DNA of 64,000 nt. It comes from PCRC01 sp040384665 (GTDB lineage: Bacteria > Pseudomonadota > Gammaproteobacteria > Burkholderiales > Burkholderiaceae_C). The notes beneath the pieces were generated by a model. The model saw only the letters and a program-made list of their open reading frames with translations, searched no databases and was not told the DNA's origin. Below are positions 1 through 7,959 of the stretch, in pieces. A program made the position numbers and the translations under genes. Where the stretch lies: assembly GCA_040384665.1 (NCBI GenBank), contig JAZKIY010000013.1:15673-79672 (forward strand). Direction: 5' to 3'. Position 1 is the first letter of the stretch; every line of letters starts with the position of its first letter.

Positions 1-2018
1 ACGCCGAAGTTCTTGAGTTGCAACGACAACGCCGACAGCTCAAAGGCCACGGCCTGTGGCCGGCTGCTGTCGCGGTAAGCGACGGCGCCGTCGCTCAGGC
101 TCAGGTCGGCCAAGGCGACCGTCCAGGGTTTGGCTGCGGGCGTGGAGGCGGCGGACGCCGTGGCAGGGCTGGCCGGAACGAGCCAGCGCTCGGCCATCCA
201 GCGGCCATCGGCCTCGCGGCTGACGCTGGCCTGCGGGCGGGCGAGCTGCAGCTTGCCGATGCGGACATCCTGCCGGGCCAGGTCCACCGCGGTGTCGGTC
301 AGCACCAGTTGGCGCAGCGTGGCCAGCGGTTGGCCCGGGCCGTCGGCCAGCGCCACATCGCTCAATGCCAGCCGGCTGGCATTGACGTTCAGGCCAGCGG
401 GCTGCCACTGCAGGGCCAGCTCGGCATCCAGTTGGCCGCGAACCTGCGGGCGCAGCACCGCTGCGGTATACGGTGCGGCCAAGCCCAGCGGCATGGCGCT
501 GACATTGACCTGCACAGTGGCCAGCGCTTCGGTGGCGGTGCCGCTGAAGGCCACGCGCCCCTGGCTGGCCGCGGGCACAGGCGCCACCTGCCGTTTGGCA
601 TTGGCCGCTGGCGCTGCTTTTTGCAGCACCGGGCGGGCACCTTTGACCGGCGCCGGCGTGGCCACGGCGGGCGTGTCCAGCGCCACCGCCCCTTTGAAGC
701 TGAGCGGCTTCAGCAGCGGCCAGGCGATCTCGGTGGCGTCCAGCGTCAGGTCGCGCAGGGCGAGCTGCGCGGCGGGCTGGGTGGTCTGGTCGCGCCAGCG
801 CACCGCACCGTCGCTGAGGTGGAACTCGGCCACCGCCACCTGCCATGCCGCGGTCGGGGCCTTGCCAGAGGCCGCTGAAGCCCCTGAAACCGCCCCAGAA
901 GCGGCCAGCGCAGCAGATTTAGATCCTCTTATGCCTTCAGCCTTAGTAGAACCTTGTGGTTCAGCTCTCTTTTCTGTAGCACTCTTGTTGCTCGCCAGTG
1001 CCAGATTCAGCCGGCCCGCCGCGTCGCGCTGGGCCACCAGCCGGGGCGCGGTGAGTTCAACCCGCGACAACTTCACCACCTGGGCCAGCGGCTGCACGTC
1101 GGCCAGCGTCAGCTTCAGCGCGTCAAAGGCCAGCAGTTCCTGCGCCTGCGCATCGGCCAGCCGCACGCCGCTCAGGCCCAGGCTGCCGGTGAGCTTGACG
1201 GCCAACTCGGGCGTCTGCTGGAAGGCGACCTGGATGTTGGCGTCCACCACGCCGGCCTGCAGCGTCACCGGCAGACCGGCGGGCAGGTAGCCGAGGTAAG
1301 GCGCGAGGTCGAACTGGCTGAGCTGCAGCGTGGCGTCGGTCTTGCGGGTCTGGGCAAAGGGCGTGGCTTCGGCAGCGGTGTCGAAGCGACTGCCGTTCAG
1401 CACAAACGCCACCCGGGGCGCCACCTTCACGTCGCGCTGCGAGTCGAGGTTGCTGAGGAATGGCAGTGTCAGCGTCAGGTCACGCAACTGGTGGTTGGAT
1501 TTCACCGTCTCGTCGGTGAAATCCACCGAGCCGCCCTGCAGCGCCAGGTTGTACAGCGCAAAACGCACCGGGTCGCTGGCCGGTGTGTCGGGCGCGTCCG
1601 ACGGGGCACTGAGTTTGGCCAGCACGTCGTCGATGTCGTAACGGCCATCGCCATGGTGGGTCAGGCGCAGCACCGGTGCTTCCAGCTGCACCGCGTCCAC
1701 CACCGGCGCCAGCCGCAGCAACGATTGGAGTTCGGCGTCTATATAGATGCGCTTCACGCTCAGCTGGGGCGGGCCGCCGGCGGTGGCACCGGCCACAGAC
1801 AGGTCGGTCAGCGTCACCTCCAGCGTCCAGGGCTGGAAGTCCACGGCGCCCACAGTAACCGCCCGGCCCAGCTGTTCGCTGGCGGTCGTCTGAATCAGGT
1901 GTCTGGCCAGCGGCGGCACGGCCAACCAGGCCACACCCCACAGGAGAAACAGGCCCAGCACGGCCCAGGCAGCGCGCCGCACCCAGCGGGAGGTCTTCAA
2001 GGTGTCCATCGTCGTCAT
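1..2018 (-). CDS. DUF748 / AsmA-like envelope protein, partial (3' end beyond window)
   Basis: The reading frame starts at an ATG ending at 2018 (a second ATG lies three codons in) and stays open to the window edge, about 672 residues. Residues ~14-32 form one membrane segment (WAVLGLFLLWGVAWL). The rest is the beta-rich pattern of DUF748 proteins, with repeated units of the type LSDGAVRWRD (around residue 390) and LSDGAVAYRD (near the visible end). DUF748/AsmA-like proteins are large inner-membrane-anchored periplasmic proteins linked to lipid or outer-membrane homeostasis; a specific role here is inference. Residues ~344-368 (NKSATEKRAEPQGSTKAEG) come from an AT-rich repeat copy at 914-990 and look foreign to the fold. 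The gene diverges from the transglycosylase gene. The family call is firm; the start is good but not certain. Confidence 0.85.
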   Translation of the reverse strand, partial: MTTMDTLKTSRWVRRAAWAVLGLFLLWGVAWLAVPPLARHLIQTTASEQLGRAVTVGAVDFQPWTLEVTLTDLSVAGATAGGPPQLSVKRIYIDAELQSLLRLAPVVDAVQLEAPVLRLTHHGDGRYDIDDVLAKLSAPSDAPDTPASDPVRFALYNLALQGGSVDFTDETVKSNHQLRDLTLTLPFLSNLDSQRDVKVAPRVAFVLNGSRFDTAAEATPFAQTRKTDATLQLSQFDLAPYLGYLPAGLPVTLQAGVVDANIQVAFQQTPELAVKLTGSLGLSGVRLADAQAQELLAFDALKLTLADVQPLAQVVKLSRVELTAPRLVAQRDAAGRLNLALASNKSATEKRAEPQGSTKAEGIRGSKSAALAASGAVSGASAASGKAPTAAWQVAVAEFHLSDGAVRWRDQTTQPAAQLALRDLTLDATEIAWPLLKPLSFKGAVALDTPAVATPAPVKGARPVLQKAAPAANAKRQVAPVPAASQGRVAFSGTATEALATVQVNVSAMPLGLAAPYTAAVLRPQVRGQLDAELALQWQPAGLNVNASRLALSDVALADGPGQPLATLRQLVLTDTAVDLARQDVRIGKLQLARPQASVSREADGRWMAERWLVPASPATASAASTPAAKPWTVALADLSLSDGAVAYRDSSRPQAVAFELSALSLQLKNFG
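914..990 (+). repeat. Dispersed repeat copy A, inside the DUF748 gene
   Basis: This AT-rich patch lies in GC-rich coding sequence. Its core at 937-981 contains CAGCCTTAGTAGAACCTTGT and then TTCAGCTC...TGTAGCA, which aligns with the gluQ copy (GCCTTAGTCGAACCTGGCG, then TTCAGCTCCTGTTTCAATAGCA). It is read in frame on the minus strand with no stop codon. This is one of the more diverged copies; the left AAGCCAAATCGG block is not recognisable. Confidence 0.65.
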
Positions 2019-2373
2019 GGCCCTGATTCTCTGTGACGCGGGCATGCCGTCAACCCGGACACACAACGAAATTCAAAACGCCACCACCAGGGCCCAAAAA
2101 TGAATACCAAAGGACACGTTTGCCCGCCTTGCAGGAAGCTCTTTCAATCTAAAAGTACATAACGTTAAATTTTGTTATAGTTGACCTGATATTTGAAACA
2201 TCTCAAAATCGCTTTATCCCGGCCCAACCCCCCGCGTTACCTGCCGGAAATTTGGCTCCATCGGTCTCCCGCGCCACCCGGCGCACCGTTGGTGTACCCA
2301 CCCTGACGCAGCCCTTGGCCCGCACCACCGCTTCGCGGCCGTGCAGCCCCTGCGTCCGAGATAGGAAGTGCTC
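2019..2373. other. Divergent intergenic region, 355 bp
   Basis: This gap between the DUF748 gene and the transglycosylase gene is AT-rich from about 2085 to 2215, in contrast with its surroundings. It holds a good sigma70 promoter candidate (2181-2209) and a short inverted repeat ATAAC...GTTAT around 2160-2178. From 2215 to 2360 it is GC-rich leader without a convincing coding sequence; frames there overlap the transglycosylase gene only as shadows. No tRNA or riboswitch pattern was seen. Confidence 0.6.
2181..2209 (+). promoter_or_regulatory. Candidate sigma70 promoter for the lytic transglycosylase gene
   Basis: TTGACC (2181-2186) and CAAAAT (2204-2209) are separated by exactly 17 bp in an AT-rich stretch. 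The -35 matches five of six consensus bases and the -10 four of six. It would give a leader of roughly 155 nt before the ATG at 2374. Confidence 0.5.
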
Positions 2374-3468
2374 ATGACAGCCCATGTCAATCTCCTGAAC
2401 AGCGTGCAAGCCGCTGCCAGGAACGGTCTCCGTCTGGCCATCAAGGCCAGCCACAATGGATTTGCCCTGCTCGGGCTCGCTCTGGCCTTTGTGGTGATCG
2501 GCCTGTCGGCCCAGCCCGAACTGCGCCGCAGCCTGGAGTTCAAAGCCACCGCCTGGTTGCAACAGCGCCAGTTCGCCTTTCTGGGCATGGAAGCCCGGGC
2601 CGACGCGGTGGAACGCGCCACCGCCGTGAACCCGAAAGACCTGCCCCGCCAACAGGCCGCCGTGGCCTATTGGCTCAGCACCAAGTACCGCGTGGCGCCC
2701 GAGCCACTGGGCGCGCTGGTGGCCGAGGCCTACCAGATCGGCGAAAAAGCCGAAGTGGAACCCGTCTTGCTGCTGGCCATCATGGCCATCGAGTCCGGCT
2801 TCAACCCGTTTGCCCAAAGCCCCATGGGCGCGCAGGGCCTGATGCAGGTGATGACCAAGGTGCATGTGGACAAGTACGAAGGCTTCGGCGGTGCCCATGC
2901 CGCGTTTGACCCGGTGACCAACCTGCGCGTGGGTGCACGTGTGCTGGAAGACTGCATCAGCCGCCGGGGAGGTTCCTCAGAAGGCGGCCTGCGTTGTTAT
3001 GTGGGAGCGACCAGCACCATCAGCGACGGCGGCTATGTCAGCAAGGTCATGGCCGAGTTCAACCGCCTGAAACAGGTGGCCAACGGCAAGTCGGTACCAA
3101 CCGCCGCTCCCGCTGTGCAGGTCGCGGCCATCACGCCCACGCCAGTCGTCACACCGATCACGGCCGCACCGGCCGCGGTCGCCCCCCTGCCGGCTCCCAA
3201 GACGGACAAGCCTGTCGCCACACCGGCCACCCAAGAATCGCTCCCCGCCGCCAAGGCGCCGTCGCAGGCCAAAGCCGTACAAGTCGCGAGCCGCGACACC
3301 GCCAGCGAGCAAAAAGCAGCAAAGACCCAGACCAGTGGCATGAACGCCCGCGGCATCCCGGACGCGATCGCGCCGTTCATGATGATGGCCCCGGCCTCTG
3401 CAGACCCGTCCGCCAAAAACGGCATGGTCGGCGACAAGACCAAGCTGGCGACCAGCCGGATTTCCTGA
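2374..3468 (+). CDS. Membrane-anchored lytic transglycosylase (SLT domain)
   Basis: A 364-residue protein. A hydrophobic segment at residues 29-45 (GFALLGLALAFVVIGLS) is a likely membrane anchor or uncleaved signal. The SLT/lysozyme-like domain covers ~110-235; IMAIESGFNP carries the expected catalytic Glu (E140), followed by GAQGLMQVM, the second family motif. Such enzymes cleave peptidoglycan glycan strands with formation of 1,6-anhydromuropeptides. From ~240 the protein becomes an Ala/Pro/Thr/Lys-rich tail of about 120 residues with no recognised fold, possibly a cell-wall spacer. The ATG at 2374 is preferred over a GTG two codons upstream because AGGAAG ends 5 nt before it. Family confident; cellular role unknown. 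Confidence 0.88.
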   Translation: MTAHVNLLNSVQAAARNGLRLAIKASHNGFALLGLALAFVVIGLSAQPELRRSLEFKATAWLQQRQFAFLGMEARADAVERATAVNPKDLPRQQAAVAYWLSTKYRVAPEPLGALVAEAYQIGEKAEVEPVLLLAIMAIESGFNPFAQSPMGAQGLMQVMTKVHVDKYEGFGGAHAAFDPVTNLRVGARVLEDCISRRGGSSEGGLRCYVGATSTISDGGYVSKVMAEFNRLKQVANGKSVPTAAPAVQVAAITPTPVVTPITAAPAAVAPLPAPKTDKPVATPATQESLPAAKAPSQAKAVQVASRDTASEQKAAKTQTSGMNARGIPDAIAPFMMMAPASADPSAKNGMVGDKTKLATSRIS

Positions 3469-3545
3469 GCCAACCAACGCCGCCCCGGGGATTTGGCGGG
3501 TACCAGCAGGTGCGCGCCCTGGCCTCGGCTACACTTCTGCCTGTA

Positions 3546-3682
3546 CGCAACTGGCGATAGACGCGGCCCTTCTCAGGGTGTCGGCGTTGACGTGGGATAA
3601 CCACTGGGAAGCGTGCCGCCAATGGCTTGATGCCATTCGGTGTTCAGCCGTTCGCCTGGGCAGCCCTTGTTTCACACAAGGA
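3546..3682 (+). ncRNA. ZTP (pfl-motif) riboswitch upstream of glyA
   Basis: The leader carries the landmarks of the ZTP/ZMP aptamer in order: ACTGGCG near 3550, GTGGGATAACCACTGGGA (3592-3609), and CCGTTCGCCTGGGCAGCC (3648-3665) as the conserved 3' block. A long variable hairpin lies between the last two (GCCGCCAATGGC / GCCATTCGGTG). Right after the aptamer, CCTTGT-TTCAC-ACAAGG forms a small hairpin ahead of the AAAGGA ribosome-binding site (3692-3697), a plausible expression platform. ZTP/ZMP signals low 10-formyl-THF, and glyA makes one-carbon units, so ligand-induced glyA expression fits known biology. The call is by motif recognition; no covariance model was run. Confidence 0.85.
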
Positions 3683-3705
3683 CCACGTTCTAAAGGACTG
3701 CCGCC

Positions 3706-4950
3706 ATGTACGACCGCACCATTCTCATCGAGCAAACCGACCCCGAAGTGTGGGCCGCCATCCAGGCCGAACACGCCCGGCAAGAGCACCACATCGAGCT
3801 GATCGCCAGCGAAAACTACGCCTCGCCGGCCGTCATGGCCGCCCAAGGCACCCAGCTCACCAACAAATACGCCGAAGGCTACCCCGGCAAGCGCTACTAC
3901 GGTGGCTGCGAGCACGTGGACGTGGCCGAACAACTGGCGATCGACCGTGTCAAGCAGCTGTTTGGTGCCGATTGCGCCAACGTGCAGCCGCATTGCGGCG
4001 CCTCGGCCAACGAAGCCATCTTCCTGGCTTTTCTGAAGCCCGGCGACACCATCATGGGCATGAGCCTGGCCGAAGGCGGCCACCTGACCCACGGCATGCC
4101 GCTGAACATGAGCGGCAAGTGGTTCAACGTGGTCAGCTACGGCCTGAACGACAAAGAAGAGATCGACTACGACGCGATGGAGCGCAAGGCCCACGAGTCC
4201 AAGCCCAAGCTGATCGTGGCCGGGGCTTCGGCTTACAGCCTGCGCATCGACTTTGAGCGTTTCGCCAAGGTGGCCAAGGACGTCGGCGCCATCTTCATGG
4301 TCGACATGGCCCACTACGCCGGCTTGATCGCTGCCGGCGTCTACCCCAACCCGGTGCCGTTTGCCGACGTGGTGACCTCCACCACCCACAAGAGCCTGCG
4401 CGGCCCGCGCGGCGGCATCATCCTGATGAAGGCCCAGCATGAGAAGGCCGTCAACAGCGCCATCTTCCCCGGCCTGCAGGGCGGTCCGCTGATGCACGTG
4501 ATCGCCGCCAAGGCGGTGGCCTTCAAGGAAGCGCTGACGCCCGAGTTCAAGGTCTACCAGCAGCAGGTGCTGAAAAACGCCCAGATCGTGGCGGAAACGC
4601 TGACCCAGCGCGGCCTGCGCATCGTCAGCGGCCGCACCGAAAGCCACGTGATGCTAGTGGATTTGCGCGCCAAGGGCATCACCGGCAAGGAAGCCGAAGC
4701 CGTGCTGGGCAGCGCTCACATGACCATCAACAAGAACGCCATCCCCAACGACCCCGAAAAGCCCATGGTCACCAGCGGCGTGCGCATCGGCACGCCCGCC
4801 ATGACCACCCGCGGCTTCAAGGACGAGGAAGCGCGCCTGACCGCCAACCTGATCGCCGACGTGCTGGACAACCCACGCGATGCGGCCAACATCGACGCGG
4901 TGCGCGCCAAGGTCAACGCCCTGACCGCCCGCTTCCCGGTCTACCGCTAA
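3706..4950 (+). CDS. glyA: Serine hydroxymethyltransferase
   Basis: A 414-residue PLP enzyme converting serine and THF to glycine and 5,10-methylene-THF in the cytosol, the main source of one-carbon units. The PLP lysine lies in VVTSTTHKSLRGPRGG (K229, the same number as in E. coli), and the N-terminal ELIASENYASPAV motif and GYPGKRYYGGCE are intact. Length is standard. The ATG at 3706 follows AAAGGA at an 8-nt spacing. It is preceded by a ZTP riboswitch and followed 17 nt later by nrdR in the same direction, so the two may be co-transcribed, tying folate one-carbon status to a nucleotide-reduction regulator gene. Confidence 0.97.
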   Translation: MYDRTILIEQTDPEVWAAIQAEHARQEHHIELIASENYASPAVMAAQGTQLTNKYAEGYPGKRYYGGCEHVDVAEQLAIDRVKQLFGADCANVQPHCGASANEAIFLAFLKPGDTIMGMSLAEGGHLTHGMPLNMSGKWFNVVSYGLNDKEEIDYDAMERKAHESKPKLIVAGASAYSLRIDFERFAKVAKDVGAIFMVDMAHYAGLIAAGVYPNPVPFADVVTSTTHKSLRGPRGGIILMKAQHEKAVNSAIFPGLQGGPLMHVIAAKAVAFKEALTPEFKVYQQQVLKNAQIVAETLTQRGLRIVSGRTESHVMLVDLRAKGITGKEAEAVLGSAHMTINKNAIPNDPEKPMVTSGVRIGTPAMTTRGFKDEEARLTANLIADVLDNPRDAANIDAVRAKVNALTARFPVYR

Positions 4951-4967
4951 ACCACGGACTCACTGGT

Positions 4968-5411
4968 GTGAAGTGCCCCTTCTGTGGTCATCTGGAAACG
5001 CAGGTCGTTGAGACCCGGGAATCCGATGAGAACGACGTCATACGCCGCCGCCGCCGCTGCGGCAGCTGTGACCAGCGCTTCACCACCTACGAACGGGCGG
5101 AAGTGGCGCTGCCGCAGGTTGTCAAGAAAGACGGCAGCCGCACCGAGTTCGACACCACCAAGATCCGCGCGTCGATGGAACTGGCCCTGCGCAAACGGCC
5201 GGTCTCCATTGAGCAGATCGACAGCGCCGTGCAGCGCATCGAACACAAACTGCTCGCCAGCGGCATGCGCGAAATTGCCACCGCCAAGCTGGGCGAGCTG
5301 GTGATGCGGGAGCTGAAAAAGCTCGACAAGGTCGCCTACGTCCGCTTCGCTTCCGTCTACCGCAGCTTCGAAGACGTGGACGAGTTCCGGCAGCTGATCC
5401 GCGACATTTGA
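4968..5411 (+). CDS. nrdR: Transcriptional repressor NrdR
   Basis: A 147-residue repressor of ribonucleotide reductase genes. The N-terminal zinc ribbon is complete: CPFC at residues 3-6 and CGSC after the basic RRRRRC stretch. The ATP-cone domain follows (VKKDGSRTEFD onward), and the C-terminus YVRFASVYRSFEDVDEF is typical. The start is a GTG at 4968; no ATG fits the conserved MKCPFC beginning. It lies 17 nt after glyA. NrdR senses ATP/dATP and binds NrdR boxes before nrd operons; none of those operons is in this window. Confidence 0.95.
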   Translation: MKCPFCGHLETQVVETRESDENDVIRRRRRCGSCDQRFTTYERAEVALPQVVKKDGSRTEFDTTKIRASMELALRKRPVSIEQIDSAVQRIEHKLLASGMREIATAKLGELVMRELKKLDKVAYVRFASVYRSFEDVDEFRQLIRDI

Positions 5412-5415
5412 CCGC

Positions 5416-5433
5416 AGCGCCTGCAGAGGCGCT
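5416..5433 (+). terminator. Hairpin after nrdR, weak terminator candidate
   Basis: AGCGCCT-GCAG-AGGCGCT forms a perfect 7-bp stem with a 4-nt loop, 5 nt after the nrdR stop. No T-tract follows, so it is more likely an attenuating or 3'-protecting hairpin than an efficient intrinsic terminator. Confidence 0.4.
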
Positions 5434-5536
5434 GAACGGTCATTCCCGGCAGACGAATGGCTGGCCTGGCACTTGGCCCCGCCATCGGTGCCGCCTATCA
5501 TCCAACGATGAACATGCAACCGTGTGGGCCTGCGCC

Positions 5537-6136
5537 ATGCAATACCGTCCGCTGATCCGCCGCCCTGCTGGCCAACAGGGCTTTTCGCTGATGGAAGTGC
5601 TGGTTTCTATTGTCGTGCTGTCGTTCGGCTTGCTGGGCATGGTCGGCATGCAGGCCGCAGCGCTGCAGTCGAACCGGGAGGCACGGCTGCAATCGTCTGC
5701 CGCGCGCTACGCCCGCGAATTGGCCGAAATGATGCGCGGCAACCGCGAAACCGGCATTCTGCGCACGACAGCGACCAACCCGTACCTTGGCGACTTCACC
5801 GCCAGCAACATCCCCACCACCACCGTCAACTGCTACACCAACGCTGTCATTTGCAACTCGCCCAAGAAGATCGGCGAGTGGGAAATGCGCGAGTGGCTGA
5901 CACGGCTCAACAGTGATTTGCCAGGCGCACGCGTTGTTATTTGTTTCGACAGCCTGCCGTTTGTACCGACAACTGGCTTGCCACGCTGGGCTTGCAACGA
6001 CACAGGCGACGTGGCCATGGTCAAGATCGGGTGGACACGGCGGTCCACCGACACCTCCAATGTCGGTGACGCGGCGTTCGAACGTGCCACTGTGCCGTCC
6101 ATCGTGGTGCCTGTGACGCCAGGCAGCAGCACATGA
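5537..6136 (+). CDS. pilV: Type IV pilus minor pilin PilV
   Basis: About 199 residues, with a type III prepilin signal: GQQGFSLMEVLVSIVVLSFG puts the PilD cleavage at G15/F16 and the assembly Glu at mature position 5. The mature start MEVLVSIVVLSFGLLGMVG is characteristic of PilV. Minor pilins prime pilus assembly and help place PilY1 at the tip. The frame is open farther upstream, but the ATG at 5537 gives a leader of normal length (15 residues). It is the first gene of a six-gene pilus cluster and its stop overlaps the pilW start (ATGA). Confidence 0.88.
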   Translation: MQYRPLIRRPAGQQGFSLMEVLVSIVVLSFGLLGMVGMQAAALQSNREARLQSSAARYARELAEMMRGNRETGILRTTATNPYLGDFTASNIPTTTVNCYTNAVICNSPKKIGEWEMREWLTRLNSDLPGARVVICFDSLPFVPTTGLPRWACNDTGDVAMVKIGWTRRSTDTSNVGDAAFERATVPSIVVPVTPGSST

Positions 6137-7284
6137 ACCACGCCCCATCTCGCCGCAGCCCGCGCAACGAGCACCAACATGGCTTGACCATGGTTGAACT
6201 GCTGGTGGCACTGACCTTGAGCAGCCTCATCGCACTGGCGGCCATTGCCGCCCTCACCGTGGCCCGAACCGGCTTCACCTCGGTCGATGCAGCGTCCCAA
6301 CTGCGCGACAACAGCCGTTTTGCCAGCGACCTGATCCAGCGGCTGGCCATGCAGGCCGGCTTCCAAGACGTGGTGCACGCCACAGCCACCAAGGTCGGCG
6401 AGATCCAGGTCAAGGTCAATATCGACAGCCCGGTGCAGCCCTTTGTGATGGGTATCAACAACGCCATTCTGCAAACCAGCCTGCTGAACAGCACGAACGA
6501 CCCATTTGCCAGCAGCGTTGACCGGACGGCCGCCAACGGCGGCTGTACTTCGACCTCCGACACAGCGTGCATCAACGGCAGCGACATTTTGATCTTGCGC
6601 TACCAGAGCGGCGGTACCAATCCAAACGCCACCACAACCGACAGCACCATGATCGATTGCCAAGGCAATCCCGAAACCACGCCACCAGAGAACAGGGCCG
6701 ATCAAATCACCAGTGTTTTCCATGTCGCGCGCAGCAGCGCCGGGGAACCTGCACTGATGTGCGCCACCCGCAGCAGCAGCACCGGTACATGGACCAGCCA
6801 GCCGGTGATTCAGGGCGTTGAGACTTTTCAGGTGCTCTACGGCGTCAGTGGCGCATCGGGTGCAACAGCCGGAACAGCACTGCCAGCGCTGAGCACGTCC
6901 AGTGCGCTGTACAGCAACAACTCGATTGCAGACCGCTACTTCCGGGCGGATGAACTGAAAGTCACCGCGGGTGGATCGGTGACCGCAGCAGCGGCATCTG
7001 CCGCAACGCTCGACAATTTCCGCCGTGTCCGCAGCTTGCGCATCGGTCTGTTGATGAAGGCCGCCGGCACCACCGCGCAAGACCAGGTCAGCCAGGAGTT
7101 TTACCCCCTTGGCAAGTTGCGTGACCGCAGTGCAGAAACGCGTCCGGCCGAGAATGGCCATTCATTTTTATTCACCGACAGAAGTACCGCAGCCAGCCCA
7201 TCCACGTTTTCGTTTCCGCAAGATGGCCGTGTGCGCCAAACATTGACGTTCACTGTCTACCTGCGCAACGTGCAGTTGCAGTAA
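6133..7284 (+). CDS. pilW: Type IV pilus minor pilin PilW
   Basis: A 383-residue protein with prepilin motif HGLTMVELLVALTLSSL: cleavage after G17 and Glu at mature position 5. This length is usual for PilW, whose large C-terminal beta domain exceeds that of other minor pilins. The region after the N-terminal helix is Ser/Thr/Ala-rich. It overlaps the pilV stop by 4 nt and is followed closely by pilX, indicating translational coupling. It should join PilV, PilX and the FimT-type pilin in a priming complex in the inner membrane. Confidence 0.88.
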   Translation: MNHAPSRRSPRNEHQHGLTMVELLVALTLSSLIALAAIAALTVARTGFTSVDAASQLRDNSRFASDLIQRLAMQAGFQDVVHATATKVGEIQVKVNIDSPVQPFVMGINNAILQTSLLNSTNDPFASSVDRTAANGGCTSTSDTACINGSDILILRYQSGGTNPNATTTDSTMIDCQGNPETTPPENRADQITSVFHVARSSAGEPALMCATRSSSTGTWTSQPVIQGVETFQVLYGVSGASGATAGTALPALSTSSALYSNNSIADRYFRADELKVTAGGSVTAAAASAATLDNFRRVRSLRIGLLMKAAGTTAQDQVSQEFYPLGKLRDRSAETRPAENGHSFLFTDRSTAASPSTFSFPQDGRVRQTLTFTVYLRNVQLQ

Positions 7285-7300
7285 GTTGCCCCCATTCACC

Positions 7301-7954
7301 ATGAGCCTGCAAATCCTGCCCGCCTCTCCCCGTCCCGCCAATGCCGTGGTCGGTGGAGCGCCACACAGCCCAACCCGCTCACAGCATGGCGCGTCCTTGA
7401 TCATGGTCATGCTGATCCTGATCGTTGTGTCCATTCTGGGTGTCGGCGCGGCTCAAATCGCCATTCTGGGTGAACGCAGCGCGCGCAACGACCGCGACTA
7501 CCAGGTCGCCTGGCAGTCGGCAGAAGCGGCACTGCTGGACGCGGAATTCGACATACGCGGTGACACCGGCATCACAGCCACACGCAAAGACGTTTTCACA
7601 GCCAACAACCAGATCGCCTTCGTCGAAGGCTGTGGCACCTCGGGCAACAGCAAGGGCCTGTGCCTGCCCACCGTGGTAGGCAAACCCGTCTGGCTGCAAA
7701 TCGATTTCGCAGCCGCCAGCACCCCGACCGCAGAATTTGGCCAGTTCACTGGCCGCAGCTTTGACGCCGGCGGCCTGGGCGTCAAACCTGTGCGTAAGCC
7801 GCGCTACATGGTCGAAGCCATCAGCGACGCGGAGATATTCGGGGACAAGAGCGCCAAGGCCAAAAAGAAACTGGTGTACCGCGTCACCGCCATGGGATTC
7901 GGGCCGCGAGAAGACATCCAGGCTGTCATTCAGACGGTTTTCAGGAAAGAGTAA
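7301..7954 (+). CDS. pilX: Type IV pilus assembly protein PilX
   Basis: About 217 residues. A hydrophobic helix HGASLIMVMLILIVVSILGVGA follows a 30-residue leader and is followed by the NDRDYQVAWQSAEAALLDAE segment typical of PilX N-terminal domains. The cleavage Gly (G30) is present, but mature position 5 is Met rather than Glu. Two starts are possible, TTG at 7286 and ATG at 7301; ATG is preferred although no good ribosome-binding site precedes either. It lies between pilW and pilY1 with gaps of 16 and 5 nt. Confidence 0.85.
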   Translation: MSLQILPASPRPANAVVGGAPHSPTRSQHGASLIMVMLILIVVSILGVGAAQIAILGERSARNDRDYQVAWQSAEAALLDAEFDIRGDTGITATRKDVFTANNQIAFVEGCGTSGNSKGLCLPTVVGKPVWLQIDFAAASTPTAEFGQFTGRSFDAGGLGVKPVRKPRYMVEAISDAEIFGDKSAKAKKKLVYRVTAMGFGPREDIQAVIQTVFRKE

Positions 7955-7959
7955 CGACG

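Noticed and set aside
18..878. Plus-strand open frames across the first 2 kb
   Set aside because: They are antisense shadows of the DUF748 gene, whose own frame is open to the window edge and has the family repeats.
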